The position numbers and the translations under genes are program-made. A DNA stretch of 64,000 nt, from the NCBI RefSeq assembly GCF_005280275.1, contig NZ_CP040022.1, positions 538,385 through 602,384 of the forward strand. The letters run 5' to 3'. Below are positions 9,405-17,136 of this stretch, one piece after another; positions within the stretch are counted from its first letter, which is position 1; every line of letters starts with the position of its first letter. Origin of the DNA: Salinivibrio kushneri. Its GTDB lineage: Bacteria > Pseudomonadota > Gammaproteobacteria > Enterobacterales > Vibrionaceae. Under the pieces are notes generated by a model. It was not told the DNA's origin, ran no database searches, and worked only from the letters and a program-made list of their open reading frames with translations.

Positions 9405-9543
9405 TGAAACTATATTTTCATATATTTTCATAAAAATAATTTATAGTTTCATTTTATGGGAAGTCCGTCATGTTGGCTTCGGCAAAATCGAGTCCTAGCG
9501 GATTATCTTTGATTTCATTGTGATATGAAACTATAATTTCATA
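9405..9543. promoter_or_regulatory. Putative HipB operators (three TGAAACTATA repeats)
   Basis: The ten-base motif TGAAACTATA occurs directly at 9405-9414 and 9526-9535 and inverted at 9442-9451. Two of them extend into palindromes, TGAAA-N6-TTTCA (9405-9420) and TATGAAA-N6-TTTCATA (9524-9543). The last ends 32 bases before hipB. Multiple operators with co-operative autorepression are usual for hipBA modules. Confidence 0.6.
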
Positions 9544-9574
9544 AATTTAATATTTATCGAGTTTTAGTATCATT

Positions 9575-9898
9575 ATGATGAAGTATGATAAGGAAGCGCC
9601 GCCCAAGCGTGGCGCCACTGTGTTCCCGCGGCAGATGAAAATATTGCATCAATTGGGTGAAAACATCTTATTGGCGATGAAACGTCGAGGGATCAGTCAA
9701 GATAGAATGCATCAGCGCACAGGGATCTCGAAACCAACGCTACGAAAAATTACAAAAGGCGATCCGACAGTGTCGTTAGGCCATTATGTTAATGTGCTCG
9801 CCGTACTCGGTTTATTAGACGATCTGGGTAAAGTCGCGCTCGATGATGAGCTTGGTAGGAAGCTGCAAGATATCGAGTTGTTAAAAACGAGACGATAG
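9575..9898 (+). CDS. hipB: HipB-type antitoxin (XRE helix-turn-helix)
   Basis: A 107-residue DNA-binding antitoxin. The helix-turn-helix spans about residues 40-75 (R-G-I-S-Q-D-R-M-H-Q-R-T-G-I-S-K-P-T-L). It should neutralise HipA and repress the operon through the repeated palindromes upstream. HipA starts 12 bases downstream. The module is inserted between lrgAB and its likely LysR regulator. Confidence 0.85.
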   Translation: MMKYDKEAPPKRGATVFPRQMKILHQLGENILLAMKRRGISQDRMHQRTGISKPTLRKITKGDPTVSLGHYVNVLAVLGLLDDLGKVALDDELGRKLQDIELLKTRR

Positions 9899-9910
9899 GG
9901 CATCAAACGA

Positions 9911-11158
9911 ATGGAAATCTTTGTCTACGCTGATTGGATTGAAGCTGAGCCGCCCTTGTTTATTGGGACATTGAGAGCATCGCGAATCCGTGGTAAAGAG
10001 CATTTCAGCTTTTGCTATGACAAGACCTGGCTTAAATCTAAGTATGCTTCTCAAATCGACCCTTGCCTTCATTTATATAGTGGCGAGCAGCACGCTGAAG
10101 ATGACAAAAACTTCAAGGTATTCTTGGATTCTTGCCCTGATCGATGGGGACGCTTGCTGATGCAACGTCGAGAGGCTGTTATAGCCCGCATTGAGGGACG
10201 TAGAGCGAACACATTATACGAAACCGACTATCTCCTCGGTGTTCATGACTCTTTTAGAATGGGCGCTTTAAGGTTTTGCACCGAGCATGGTGGCAATTTT
10301 CTTGACGACAATGACGATCTGGCGGCTCCAGCTATGACTTCACTCGCGGAGCTAGAATGTGCAGCGCAAGGCATCGAGGACAAACCCGACTTTGATAATC
10401 CTGACTACCTCAAGTGGTTAAATATGCTTATCTCGCCAGGCTCATCGTTGGGCGGAGCTAGGCCGAAAGCTTCTGTAAGAGATATCGATGGTACTTTATG
10501 GCTGGCAAAGTTTCCAAGTCGGTATGACGATTATGATATTGGCCTGTGGGAATACTTGGTGTACCAAATGGCCTTGGACTCTGGGGTCAATATGGCTGAA
10601 TGTAAAGTGCAGGCCATTGGTTCAGACCACCATATTTTCCTGACTAAGCGATTTGATCGTACCGATGACGGCAGGAGACTGCAATTTACGTCAGCAATGA
10701 CACAGCTTGAATATTTCGATGGCAATGATGATGGAGCGAGCTACTTAGAGTTAGCGGAATTTCTTATCCAGAACGGCTCTAATACGCGGGCGGACTTGGC
10801 ACAGCTTTGGAGGCGTATGCTGTTTAATATCATGGTTGCCAATAGTGACGATCACCTACGTAATCATGGCTTTATTTTTGACACGACAGGTTGGCGACTG
10901 TCACCCGCCTACGACATCAATTCAACACAACATGCCCACGGTCTGCACTTAAATATTGACGACAAAGATAACGCTTTAGATATTGACCTAGCGTTTGAGG
11001 TGGCAGAGTACTTTCAACTCGATGTGAAAACAGCTGACAAGATTTATCATCAAGTCGCCCAAGCCGTGTCGAAATGGGAGCGCTTGGCAAAAGAAGCAGG
11101 TATCAAACGCGGTGAGCGAGACTTAATGAGAGACTGCTTCATGCTGCCAAAGGTGTAA
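9911..11158 (+). CDS. hipA: HipA-type serine/threonine kinase toxin
   Basis: A 415-residue HipA-family kinase. The N-terminal subdomain includes F-K-V-F-L-D-S-C-P-D-R-W-G. The Ser-containing loop S-P-G-S-S-L-G-G-A-R-P-K-A (about 177-189) matches the autophosphorylation/P-loop-like region. The catalytic and metal-binding parts are S-D-D-H-L-R-N-H-G and A-Y-D-I-N-S-T. HipA of E. coli phosphorylates glutamyl-tRNA synthetase; the target of this one is not known. All key residues appear intact, so it is probably active. Confidence 0.88.
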   Translation: MEIFVYADWIEAEPPLFIGTLRASRIRGKEHFSFCYDKTWLKSKYASQIDPCLHLYSGEQHAEDDKNFKVFLDSCPDRWGRLLMQRREAVIARIEGRRANTLYETDYLLGVHDSFRMGALRFCTEHGGNFLDDNDDLAAPAMTSLAELECAAQGIEDKPDFDNPDYLKWLNMLISPGSSLGGARPKASVRDIDGTLWLAKFPSRYDDYDIGLWEYLVYQMALDSGVNMAECKVQAIGSDHHIFLTKRFDRTDDGRRLQFTSAMTQLEYFDGNDDGASYLELAEFLIQNGSNTRADLAQLWRRMLFNIMVANSDDHLRNHGFIFDTTGWRLSPAYDINSTQHAHGLHLNIDDKDNALDIDLAFEVAEYFQLDVKTADKIYHQVAQAVSKWERLAKEAGIKRGERDLMRDCFMLPKV

Positions 11159-11212
11159 CCAAGTGACGCATGGTAATAAGTGCCAGTTCCTCTGCTTTTT
11201 TCGCCATCAACT

Positions 11213-11227
11213 ATGCCACAATGGCAT
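11213..11227. promoter_or_regulatory. LysR-type operator candidate (T-N11-A), right copy
   Basis: ATGCCA-CAA-TGGCAT lies 30 bases before the LysR gene. It differs from the left copy at 9305 by one spacer base, and the flanks (AACT before, G after) are also shared. Confidence 0.65.
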
Positions 11228-11256
11228 GGTTAACGACTAGCTTTTAAGGGCCGTTT

Positions 11257-12156
11257 ATGGATATTCGTGCGTTGCGCTATTTTATTGCCTTGGTGGAACA
11301 GCAGAGCTTTACTGCCGCATCGGCGTCGTTGCATGTGACGCAACCGACAATCAGTAAAATGGTGCGTAACCTTGAGCAAGATGTGGGTCAGCCGTTGTTG
11401 CACCGAGAGGGAAGGCGGTTTTGGTTAACCGATGCTGGCGAGGTGGTGTATCAGCGTGCGCAGAGCATTATTGCTGAGTTCGAGCAGCTAAATACCGAAC
11501 TCGACGATCTCAACCAATTAGCGCGCGGCCAGCTTAGATTGGGGATGCCACCGATGATAGGGCCGCTGTATGCCAATGTGCTGCGTGAATACCGCCAACG
11601 CTACCCAAACGTGGCGCTTAGTATTGTCGAATACGGTGGGCGGCGCACCGAACAAGCGCTGATCAATGGTGAGATTGATGTGGCAATCACCATGCTCACC
11701 GACACCCAGCCTGAGTGCTTGCAAAGCTTACCCTTACAAACTCACCCCATCTATGCTGTGCTGCCTAATCAAGCCGCGTGGCGTGCGCAAAAAAGCCTGA
11801 CATGGCAGGCTGTTAAAGACGAGCCGTTTTATCTATATAGCGCTGAATTTACCTTAAGCGATCGAATTATTGCCCGTTGTGAAGAGCATGGTTATCAACC
11901 CACCATTGCCGCGCGTAGCAGTCAGTGGGATTTTTTAGCCGCCTTGGTGAAAAGTGGTGCAGGGGTTGCGTTTCTACCCGCACCCTTATGCCAGCGCCTT
12001 AGTGCCAGCTTGGAAGACAGTGAGTTATTACTAGTGAAGCCGATAAGCCCAGCGATTGAATGGCAACTCGGCTTAGTCTGGCACGGCGAGCGTTATGTCT
12101 CACGCACCGCCGAGGCCTGGATGCAGTTGTGCCAGTCGACAGAGGTGCATCGATAG
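11257..12156 (+). CDS. LysR-family transcriptional regulator, probable regulator of lrgAB
   Basis: A 299-residue LysR protein. The N-terminal winged helix covers residues 1-60 (M-D-I-R-A-L-R-Y-F-I-A-L-V-E, with S-F-T-A-A-S-A-S-L-H-V-T-Q-P-T-I-S). The effector domain covers about 90-290. It points away from lrgAB, as LysR genes usually do from their targets, but hipBA now separates them. Matching palindromes near both genes support the link; this is inference. Confidence 0.85.
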   Translation: MDIRALRYFIALVEQQSFTAASASLHVTQPTISKMVRNLEQDVGQPLLHREGRRFWLTDAGEVVYQRAQSIIAEFEQLNTELDDLNQLARGQLRLGMPPMIGPLYANVLREYRQRYPNVALSIVEYGGRRTEQALINGEIDVAITMLTDTQPECLQSLPLQTHPIYAVLPNQAAWRAQKSLTWQAVKDEPFYLYSAEFTLSDRIIARCEEHGYQPTIAARSSQWDFLAALVKSGAGVAFLPAPLCQRLSASLEDSELLLVKPISPAIEWQLGLVWHGERYVSRTAEAWMQLCQSTEVHR

Positions 12157-12531
12157 ACTCAGTGCTTTGGTCCACAATGCCTTTTAGTACGCAATATGGT
12201 GGAGATCTTAAATTCGATGCATAGAGACGGCGTGATGTGGGATGAAAAAACTCGCTAGAATTTAGTGATTGAGGACATAGTTGATTGTTATACAACGCAA
12301 TTCACACTAAATTGCCAGCTGCACACTTGAATTACATTATCTTATCCCTAACACTGCACACATTAGTTGGGCTGTTCTGTTTATCATTTGTCATTCCTTG
12401 CAAGCCAAGCACTAAATGATCTAGTATTCGCTGTAGAACAACATTGTTGAACAGAACATACGGCCTTTGGCGACTCCTCCCACCATACGGGATGTGACGA
12501 CCCAGAGGCTTTTTCGTTTTATGAGGCTAAG
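12157..12531. other. Gene-free stretch at the left edge of the accessory island
   Basis: This 375-base region is noticeably more AT-rich than what precedes it. I see short imperfect repeats (AACAACATTGTTG near 12440) and the leader of the NYN gene, but no convincing gene, attC site or terminator. Confidence 0.5.
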
Positions 12532-13218
12532 ATGTCCCGTCGTACTGTTGCAATTTTTGTTGATGCCGGTTTCTTTAATCGAATTTTTACATCGGCTGTT
12601 GATCCTGAAATGAAAATGGTTCCTGAAGATCTCGCAAAGAAAATGTGGCACTACTGGATAAAGCATGTCGACCGCAAAAATGGTGAAGATCTATACCGCA
12701 TCTACTACTATGATTGCCCACCTCTAACGTTAAAGGCACACCATCCGATTACTAGCAAACAGATTGATTTTTCAAAAAGCGACATCACTAAATATAAAAA
12801 TGATCTACATGAGGCTCTAACGCATCAACCGTATGTAGCATGTCGTATGGGCCATCTAAGTACCTCTGATAAGGAATGGGGTTTCATTCGTAAAGATAAG
12901 ATACATAATTTCAATAAGCTTATCCGTGGTGAGGTTGATCCCAAAGATATAGACCCAAATAAAGTTTCTCTACGTCCTCGGCAAAAAGGGGTAGATATGA
13001 AGCTAGGTATCGATATTACCAGCGTAGTTTTAAAGAAACTCGCGAACAAGATAATCTTAATTTCAGGTGACAGTGACTTTGTCCCAGCAGCTAAATTAGC
13101 CAGAATAGAAGGTGCGCATTTCATCTTAGATGCAATGGGGCGAAAGGTAAAAGGCGATTTAGCGGAACATATAGATGGACTTAAAACCTTTATCTATCAA
13201 GTTACACCTCAAAAATAG
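12532..13218 (+). CDS. NYN domain protein (LabA/DUF88-like putative RNase)
   Basis: A 228-residue protein of the NYN/PIN-like fold. Conserved acidic positions are visible: V-A-I-F-V-D-A-G-F-F-N at the N-terminus, K-G-V-D-M-K-L-G-I-D in the middle and I-L-I-S-G-D-S-D-F-V-P-A-A near residue 185. These are the metal-binding aspartates of the family, so RNase activity is likely but unproven. Base composition is lower in GC than the core genes. Such genes are frequent in defence and accessory islands. The ATG is preceded by GAGGCTAAG. Confidence 0.82.
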   Translation: MSRRTVAIFVDAGFFNRIFTSAVDPEMKMVPEDLAKKMWHYWIKHVDRKNGEDLYRIYYYDCPPLTLKAHHPITSKQIDFSKSDITKYKNDLHEALTHQPYVACRMGHLSTSDKEWGFIRKDKIHNFNKLIRGEVDPKDIDPNKVSLRPRQKGVDMKLGIDITSVVLKKLANKIILISGDSDFVPAAKLARIEGAHFILDAMGRKVKGDLAEHIDGLKTFIYQVTPQK

Positions 13219-13289
13219 CACCGGTAGCAGTCAGCCTAAAACCAAGTGTAAAGAAGCAGTTTAAACCAAACTCAATATGGTTCACGGAT

Positions 13290-13430
13290 GCTTAACGAAT
13301 AGAGGAATCCATGTGGCCCTGTTAAGGGATGGGTAACGCAGTACCAATTCCGCAGTGTACCACCTTAATTAATGAAACCAACGCACAGTATAAATGTCGC
13401 GCGTTGCGAACCCCTCTTGAACAGTTAAGC
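13290..13430 (-). repeat. attC-like recombination site (gene-cassette site)
   Basis: The ends are GCTTAAC and GTTAAGC, exact inverse complements that fit the integron core patterns RYYYAAC and GTTRRRY. Inside them a second pair, AGAGG and CCTCT, is also complementary but with unequal spacing (4 versus 6 bases), the layout of R''/L'' and L'/R' arms with extrahelical bases. Total length is 141 bases. It abuts the stop codon of the minus-strand HEPN gene, as a cassette attC should. Confidence 0.5.
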
Positions 13431-13952
13431 CTAAATTCCCACTAAGCTTTGCATTAATGCCCTCGTTGATTGTCTATAAAAATCACACGCAGATTCGATA
13501 ATTTTTATTTCTTCTAAGGAAACTTCTAAATCATTAACTGATTTGGGATGTGTAAGTCGATTCCTTATACGGACAGCCTCTTTAAAAATACACCACTCAT
13601 TACCAATGGTATTTAAGGGATTATCAATACATCTAGCTTTCGATGGAACTGAAAAAGAGAGCTTTACACTATCTAAAATCGAAGATTTAAGCGGCAGCTT
13701 CCTTCCATTCTCACCAAATTTATAACCATGAATTTTGTTTGTTTGCAGTTTCGTTAAAGCAAAAATCCCTGCTTGATGACAATCTAACCAAAGTTGATTT
13801 AATCGATAGGTATTGCCATCGATGAACGAGAAAACGGCTTTAACATAAGCTCTTCTAGAGTATGGCGTGCACTCTTTACCCCAAATTTCAGCGGCTTCAC
13901 GGCAGTCAGCGACTAGAACATCGAAAAAGTCAGCATAATATCTAATATTCAC
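13431..13952 (-). CDS. HEPN-like protein, putative RNase/toxin
   Basis: A 173-residue, probably all-helical protein. The segment R-I-R-N-R-L-T-H-P-K near residue 133 fits the HEPN R-x4-H active site, and the early R-R-A-Y-V-K-A-V-F-S-F-I-D-G resembles helix 1 of related HEPN families. HEPN proteins are commonly RNase toxins or effectors of abortive defence. Start is GTG, preceded by TGGGGAA. It lies 38 bases downstream of the DUF2971 gene on the same strand, and its stop touches an attC-like site, so the pair may be one cassette. Family assignment is by motif only. Confidence 0.5.
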   Translation of the reverse strand: MNIRYYADFFDVLVADCREAAEIWGKECTPYSRRAYVKAVFSFIDGNTYRLNQLWLDCHQAGIFALTKLQTNKIHGYKFGENGRKLPLKSSILDSVKLSFSVPSKARCIDNPLNTIGNEWCIFKEAVRIRNRLTHPKSVNDLEVSLEEIKIIESACDFYRQSTRALMQSLVGI

Positions 13953-13990
13953 GAATTCCCCATTTTAAAAAATTGATGCTTAATACCCAA

Positions 13991-14700
13991 TTATAATAAA
14001 TTTTCTATATGAATTTTAAAGCTATTTTTCTTCACGCAAGCTTTGTAAATCTCAACGTTACTATTCACAGTTTTAGCTGTTTCTATGAACATATCACGAA
14101 GTGACTCTGACTCAATTTTAGAACCAATAATTATTTTTTTCAAAGAGTTCGGGGTGTAAGAAACCAATCCAGATTTTTTAAGTAAAAATCTATATTCGTT
14201 TTCATAACTAAAGCAATTTGGCTTGTTAAAAATAAAGGTATTAATAGCCCGTTCAGTATTTCTATCTTGAAAACTAAAACCAGGTGCTTCTTCTATACCC
14301 ATATGCTGACTAAATAGTTGATCAGTTGCGAGTAACTTTGGATAACCATACTCGACTTTTTGATGCGTCTTACAACCATGGTCTTCAAAACTTTTTTTAA
14401 AATTTCATCATCAAAAACCAGACAAATTCCTGACAATTCAGCCCCATAATGAGTCCACATTAAAAGATCAGACTCTAATATGAAATTTTCCGAGTCAGTA
14501 CCCATACATAAAAGAGAACATTTTTGTAATTCATTGATATCAGGTATGACTCTAGGATCGATTTTTTCTTCGCTCGGCAAGATACCAAACATATTCTCTG
14601 TTGGATCGTTGAGATTCTCTAGCTTTGAAAAGAAAAGAGAATGTGTTCTCAAAGCAGTCAGAGAATTCATGTTTGCAGTTTGAAATTTATATAGTGCCAT
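13991..14700 (-). pseudogene. DUF2971 family gene split by a -1 frameshift
   Basis: Two overlapping frames together make one DUF2971 protein of about 236 residues. The first (14700-14293) has L-Y-K-F-Q-T at the start, F-S-K-L-E-N-L-N-D-P-T-E and L-M-W-T-H-Y-G-A-E-L-S-G. The second (ending 13991) has Y-E-N-E-Y-R-F-L-L and L-K-K-I-I-I-G. The join is at five A on the coding strand (T at 14357-14361). Moving back one base after C-AAA-AAG continues as K-K-V-E-Y-G-Y-P. Mutation, sequencing error or programmed slippage are all possible. RBS AGGAG is good. Function of DUF2971 is unknown. Confidence 0.7.
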
Positions 14701-14713
14701 TGGATACTCCTAA

Positions 14714-14748
14714 GCTTATAACGAATGACATGGATTCCCCCTCTTGAA
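14714..14748. repeat. Disrupted attC-like site at the IS110 left end
   Basis: GCTTATAACGAAT here parallels GCTTAACGAAT of the site at 13290, and CCCCTCTTGAA (14738-14748) is identical to the right half of that site (13411-13421). The expected final core GTTAAGC is missing; transposase-linked sequence follows instead. It looks like a short attC interrupted by the insertion element. Confidence 0.4.
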
Positions 14749-15212
14749 GATCTGCCACACTTAGGTGAGGCATTTAATAACGGAGGTAACCATGTCTACT
14801 CAATTCTTTTGTGGCATTGATCTCGCCAAGCACCACTTTTCTCTTCACGCGGTGGATGACCACGGAAAAGTCATTCTCCATAAATCTGTTTCACGCGCTA
14901 AGCTACTAGCTACATTAGCAAATATGCCTACGATGTGCATAGGTATTGAGGCCTGTAGTGGGGCACATTATTGGGCCAGAGAATTCAACAAGCTCGGCCA
15001 CGATACCCGCATCATGGCCGCAAAGTATGTCGGTCCTTATCGCACAAAAGGAAAAAATGACCTGAACGATGCCGTTGCCATTTGTGACGCTGTTCAGCGT
15101 TCAAACAGCCGGTTCATTCCTGCTTAAGTCACCCGAACGCCAGGAGATTCTCGCGATTTATCGTGTACGAGAACATTGGCTCAATGAACGTACGCTTGGA
15201 TTAACCGAATAA
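14749..15212 (+). mobile_element. IS110/IS1111 family element, 5' remnant
   Basis: Holds the left end and the N-terminal third of an IS110-type transposase. The 3' part of the element is missing. Members of the IS1111-attC subgroup insert into integron attC sites, and an attC-like half site lies immediately to the left. Confidence 0.65.
14792..15212 (+). pseudogene. IS110/IS1111 transposase, truncated and frameshifted
   Basis: Begins M-S-T-Q-F-F-C-G-I-D-L-A-K-H-H-F-S, the DEDD-type start of IS110-family transposases, with I-E-A-C-S-G-A-H-Y-W-A and Y-R-T-K-G-K-N-D-L-N-D-A following. A stop at 15125 ends the first frame. In the next frame the family sequence continues (K-S-P-E-R-Q-E-I-L, then R-V-R-E-H-W-L-N-E-R-T) to a stop at 15210. 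About 200 residues, including the Tnp_20 domain, are absent. RBS GGAGG at 14782. Not functional. Confidence 0.85.
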
Positions 15213-15421
15213 TGTCTAAAGGCCCTGTCACATGATTGGCAGGCAGCGGTGAGACCACAGTAAGAGACCTTCTATATGTGTTTGCCGTAATCAATGCCTT
15301 AATGGCGGAAATGACAGAACGAAGTAGGCGACTTTGTTGTTCGAGAGCATTGGCTGCCGGCGCAGCCAAAAAATGCTATTGCCTATTGACCGGAGAAGGG
15401 CTCATAGGATTTGTGGGTTAT
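15213..15421. other. Unassigned sequence right of the IS110 remnant
   Basis: No supported gene. Contains the small hairpin GGCTGC-CGGC-GCAGCC (15352-15367). Short frames on both strands match nothing I recognise. It may be leftover element or cassette DNA. Confidence 0.4.
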
Positions 15422-16069
15422 TTAAGAATGAGGTTTTGTATTGACCACTAACACAGCCAATACTATTAATGATACTAGTGTAAAGAATAATTTCAAAATT
15501 GGCTTTGACTCAATGTAAACCAAGTATGCAGGCTTATAACTGTTACTTTCTGAACATAAAGAAAACCACCACACAAAAACATTTAAAAACAGGCTATAAG
15601 CTAAAAATATGCTTGCTAATATAGAGTGTCCCAACATACCCCACATGGAAATTGAGCCGCCACTCAAAGCAACTACAAACATGCCAACGAGTACCCCAAA
15701 CATAAGTGCACCTACATCTGCTGCCATATTAAAAAGGCGGGTTGATGATGCTCCAGAAGCCTTAGCAATCGATTTGATCTTTAGTATGTCGCAAAGAGAC
15801 GAAATCAATATTAGAATCGCGCCAAGAACAAACAGAACATTCCAAAACAACGGCGATACGGCTTGCTTTGTTGCGAAATATAGATAGTCATGACCAATTA
15901 AGTCGCGCGAATAGTAACTCACACATAGAGCGAAGAAACCGCAAAAGCTTGTTAGCCAATACTTAGATAGGTATTTCTTTAAAATTTCAAGGCTTCCGCA
16001 CGGTGGAGCCATGGCGTTACCTTCTGAATCTAAACATGGTCCAAAAATATACTTTTTAATTTGATTCAC
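15422..16069 (-). CDS. Hypothetical polytopic membrane protein
   Basis: About 215 residues with four to five hydrophobic helices (W-L-T-S-F-C-G-F-F-A-L-C-V near the start, F-W-N-V-L-F-V-L-G-A-I-L-I-L, G-A-L-M-F-G-V-L-V-G-M-F-V-V-A-L, a helix around I-L-A-S-I-F-L-A-Y and a final F-F-T-L-V-S-L-I-V-L-A-V-L-V-V). I chose GTG at 16069 because AAAGGAG sits 8 bases before it; a longer frame from 16186 would run through an attC-like repeat. I do not recognise the family. The close fit between the repeat and the ribosome site suggests a gene cassette. Confidence 0.6.
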   Translation of the reverse strand: MNQIKKYIFGPCLDSEGNAMAPPCGSLEILKKYLSKYWLTSFCGFFALCVSYYSRDLIGHDYLYFATKQAVSPLFWNVLFVLGAILILISSLCDILKIKSIAKASGASSTRLFNMAADVGALMFGVLVGMFVVALSGGSISMWGMLGHSILASIFLAYSLFLNVFVWWFSLCSESNSYKPAYLVYIESKPILKLFFTLVSLIVLAVLVVNTKPHS

Positions 16070-16087
16070 CGAAATTACTCCTTTGAG

Positions 16088-16160
16088 CCACAACGCTCGT
16101 AGCACGGACGAATTTGGAGCACAGCGGAAATTTTTGTCCCAGTGCCTGCGCTTGTTATGT
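16088..16160 (-). repeat. attC-like imperfect inverted repeat between two island genes
   Basis: On the minus strand it begins TAACAAGCGC, where TAA is also the stop of the upstream gene, and ends GAGCGTTGTGGC just before the next gene's ribosome site. The two arms share the ordered blocks ACAA, CGC, GCAC and GGAC as complements with small offsets. TAACAA...GGGAC and GCGTT ends recall Vibrio attC sites, but the core heptamers deviate from the strict consensus. Confidence 0.4.
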
Positions 16161-16547
16161 ATATGCTTCGATGAGCCTTCTAGCATCGGCCGTTACCGAG
16201 TCTAATGAAATATCTTTGTGAGCTCTTATATCAACATCCCATGTATCTTGGCTCATCCAAAACTCACTTTTTGCATGTAGACGAACTGAAAGCTCCTTAT
16301 CAATGCGTGAAATCAGAAAGGCTGCTTTTGACCATAAGTGAGCAATTTCCATCTCCTTTCCAAAGTTCCTTTCTTTACCTTGCGTACGATCATACAGATA
16401 AACATGTGTTTTCTCTGATGCTTTCAGGACTTCTTTTAGAGCTGCTACCGACTCATTGTTCTTGTTTGCTTTTTTAGCCTCCATGTAGGCTATGAAGGAT
16501 GTGGCAAATGAAGCTATTGCTATCCAATCTGAAACTTCTATCTCCAT
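16155..16547 (-). CDS. Hypothetical protein with N-terminal membrane anchor
   Basis: 130 residues. ATG at 16547 follows AGGAGAG; the longer frame from 16625 lacks a ribosome site. One hydrophobic segment (D-W-I-A-I-A-S-F-A-T-S-F-I-A-Y-M) is followed by a basic, helical stretch and a soluble domain rich in charged residues. No family recognised. Its stop codon overlaps the attC-like repeat, as in integron cassettes where the gene runs into attC. Confidence 0.6.
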   Translation of the reverse strand: MEIEVSDWIAIASFATSFIAYMEAKKANKNNESVAALKEVLKASEKTHVYLYDRTQGKERNFGKEMEIAHLWSKAAFLISRIDKELSVRLHAKSEFWMSQDTWDVDIRAHKDISLDSVTADARRLIEAYT

Positions 16548-16888
16548 GGCACTCTCCTGTATGCATAGCATTCTATTAGTACGCATGCGCGATTTCCCAA
16601 AACCGTTATACGCACTGTTTTTCATATAACTAACTGAAATAAAGAGATTTTATCGCCTCATGCATATCGCTTTTCCGAGAAAGCGTGCACGCCGCCTATC
16701 CCTACTCGGGCGTTCATACTATCCCCAAACGTTAAGCTGTAACCGATTAACTAATCGACGCTTTTAATCATCCATTCTGGGAAAGTGTGCACCTGTCACG
16801 GATAAAAACGACCGCTTTGCGTTTATCTAGCCGATAAACAGGTTAACCATCCTGTGTTTTTCCATGCTACCGCCAGTTAGTTGTCGGC

Positions 16889-16976
16889 ACCTAACACGCT
16901 ATTGAGTGGGTAGATTTGGGATTAGTCTATCAAGGGCTGTTTTGGTTTTCGTGTGCTATTGTCCAAAGTGTTAGAT
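16889..16976. repeat. attC-like core-site pair
   Basis: ACCTAAC (16889-16895) fits RYYYAAC and GTTAGAT (16970-16976) fits GTTRRRY. The outer arms CTAACAC and GTGTTAG pair over seven bases and the spacing of 88 bases is within the attC range. Inner arm pairing is weak, so this is tentative. Confidence 0.3.
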
Positions 16977-17040
16977 AAGCCATGTTTTGTGAGGTGGGTA
17001 CAAGAAGTTGGTTAGAGCGCCAAGGAGCGAGTCGGGGAGG

Positions 17041-17106
17041 TGTGCGCGATTAGAACGAGGGCTCCGTTTCGCGCACTGCTCTGGTTGGGATGCGGTTATG
17101 TCCGTC
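17041..17106 (+). repeat. Direct repeat flanking parDE, left copy
   Basis: TGTGCGCGA, then a variable loop, then TCGCGCACTGCT, GGTTGGG and TGTCCGTC. GTGCGCGA and TCGCGCAC are inverse complements, forming a hairpin. The same order of blocks occurs at 17776-17829. Confidence 0.6.
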
Positions 17107-17136
17107 GATAGAGAACATATAAGTGACTACAGTGGA

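Larger units (their letters stand above)
9220..9574. other. Gene-free control region between lrgA and hipB
   Basis: This 355-base, AT-rich stretch holds the lrgA promoter side, one LysR-type palindrome (9305-9319) and three copies of the motif TGAAACTATA (9405, 9442 inverted, 9526). No open frame of note. Confidence 0.7.
16548..17136. other. Gene-free stretch with cassette-like repeats
   Basis: About 590 bases without a convincing gene. It holds one attC-like pair of core sites (16889-16976) and the left copy of a direct repeat that flanks parDE (17041-17106). The rest shows only short inverted repeats. Confidence 0.5.

Noticed and set aside
16155..16625. Longer start (16625) for the anchored hypothetical protein
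   Set aside because: No ribosome site there, whereas AGGAGAG precedes the ATG at 16547.
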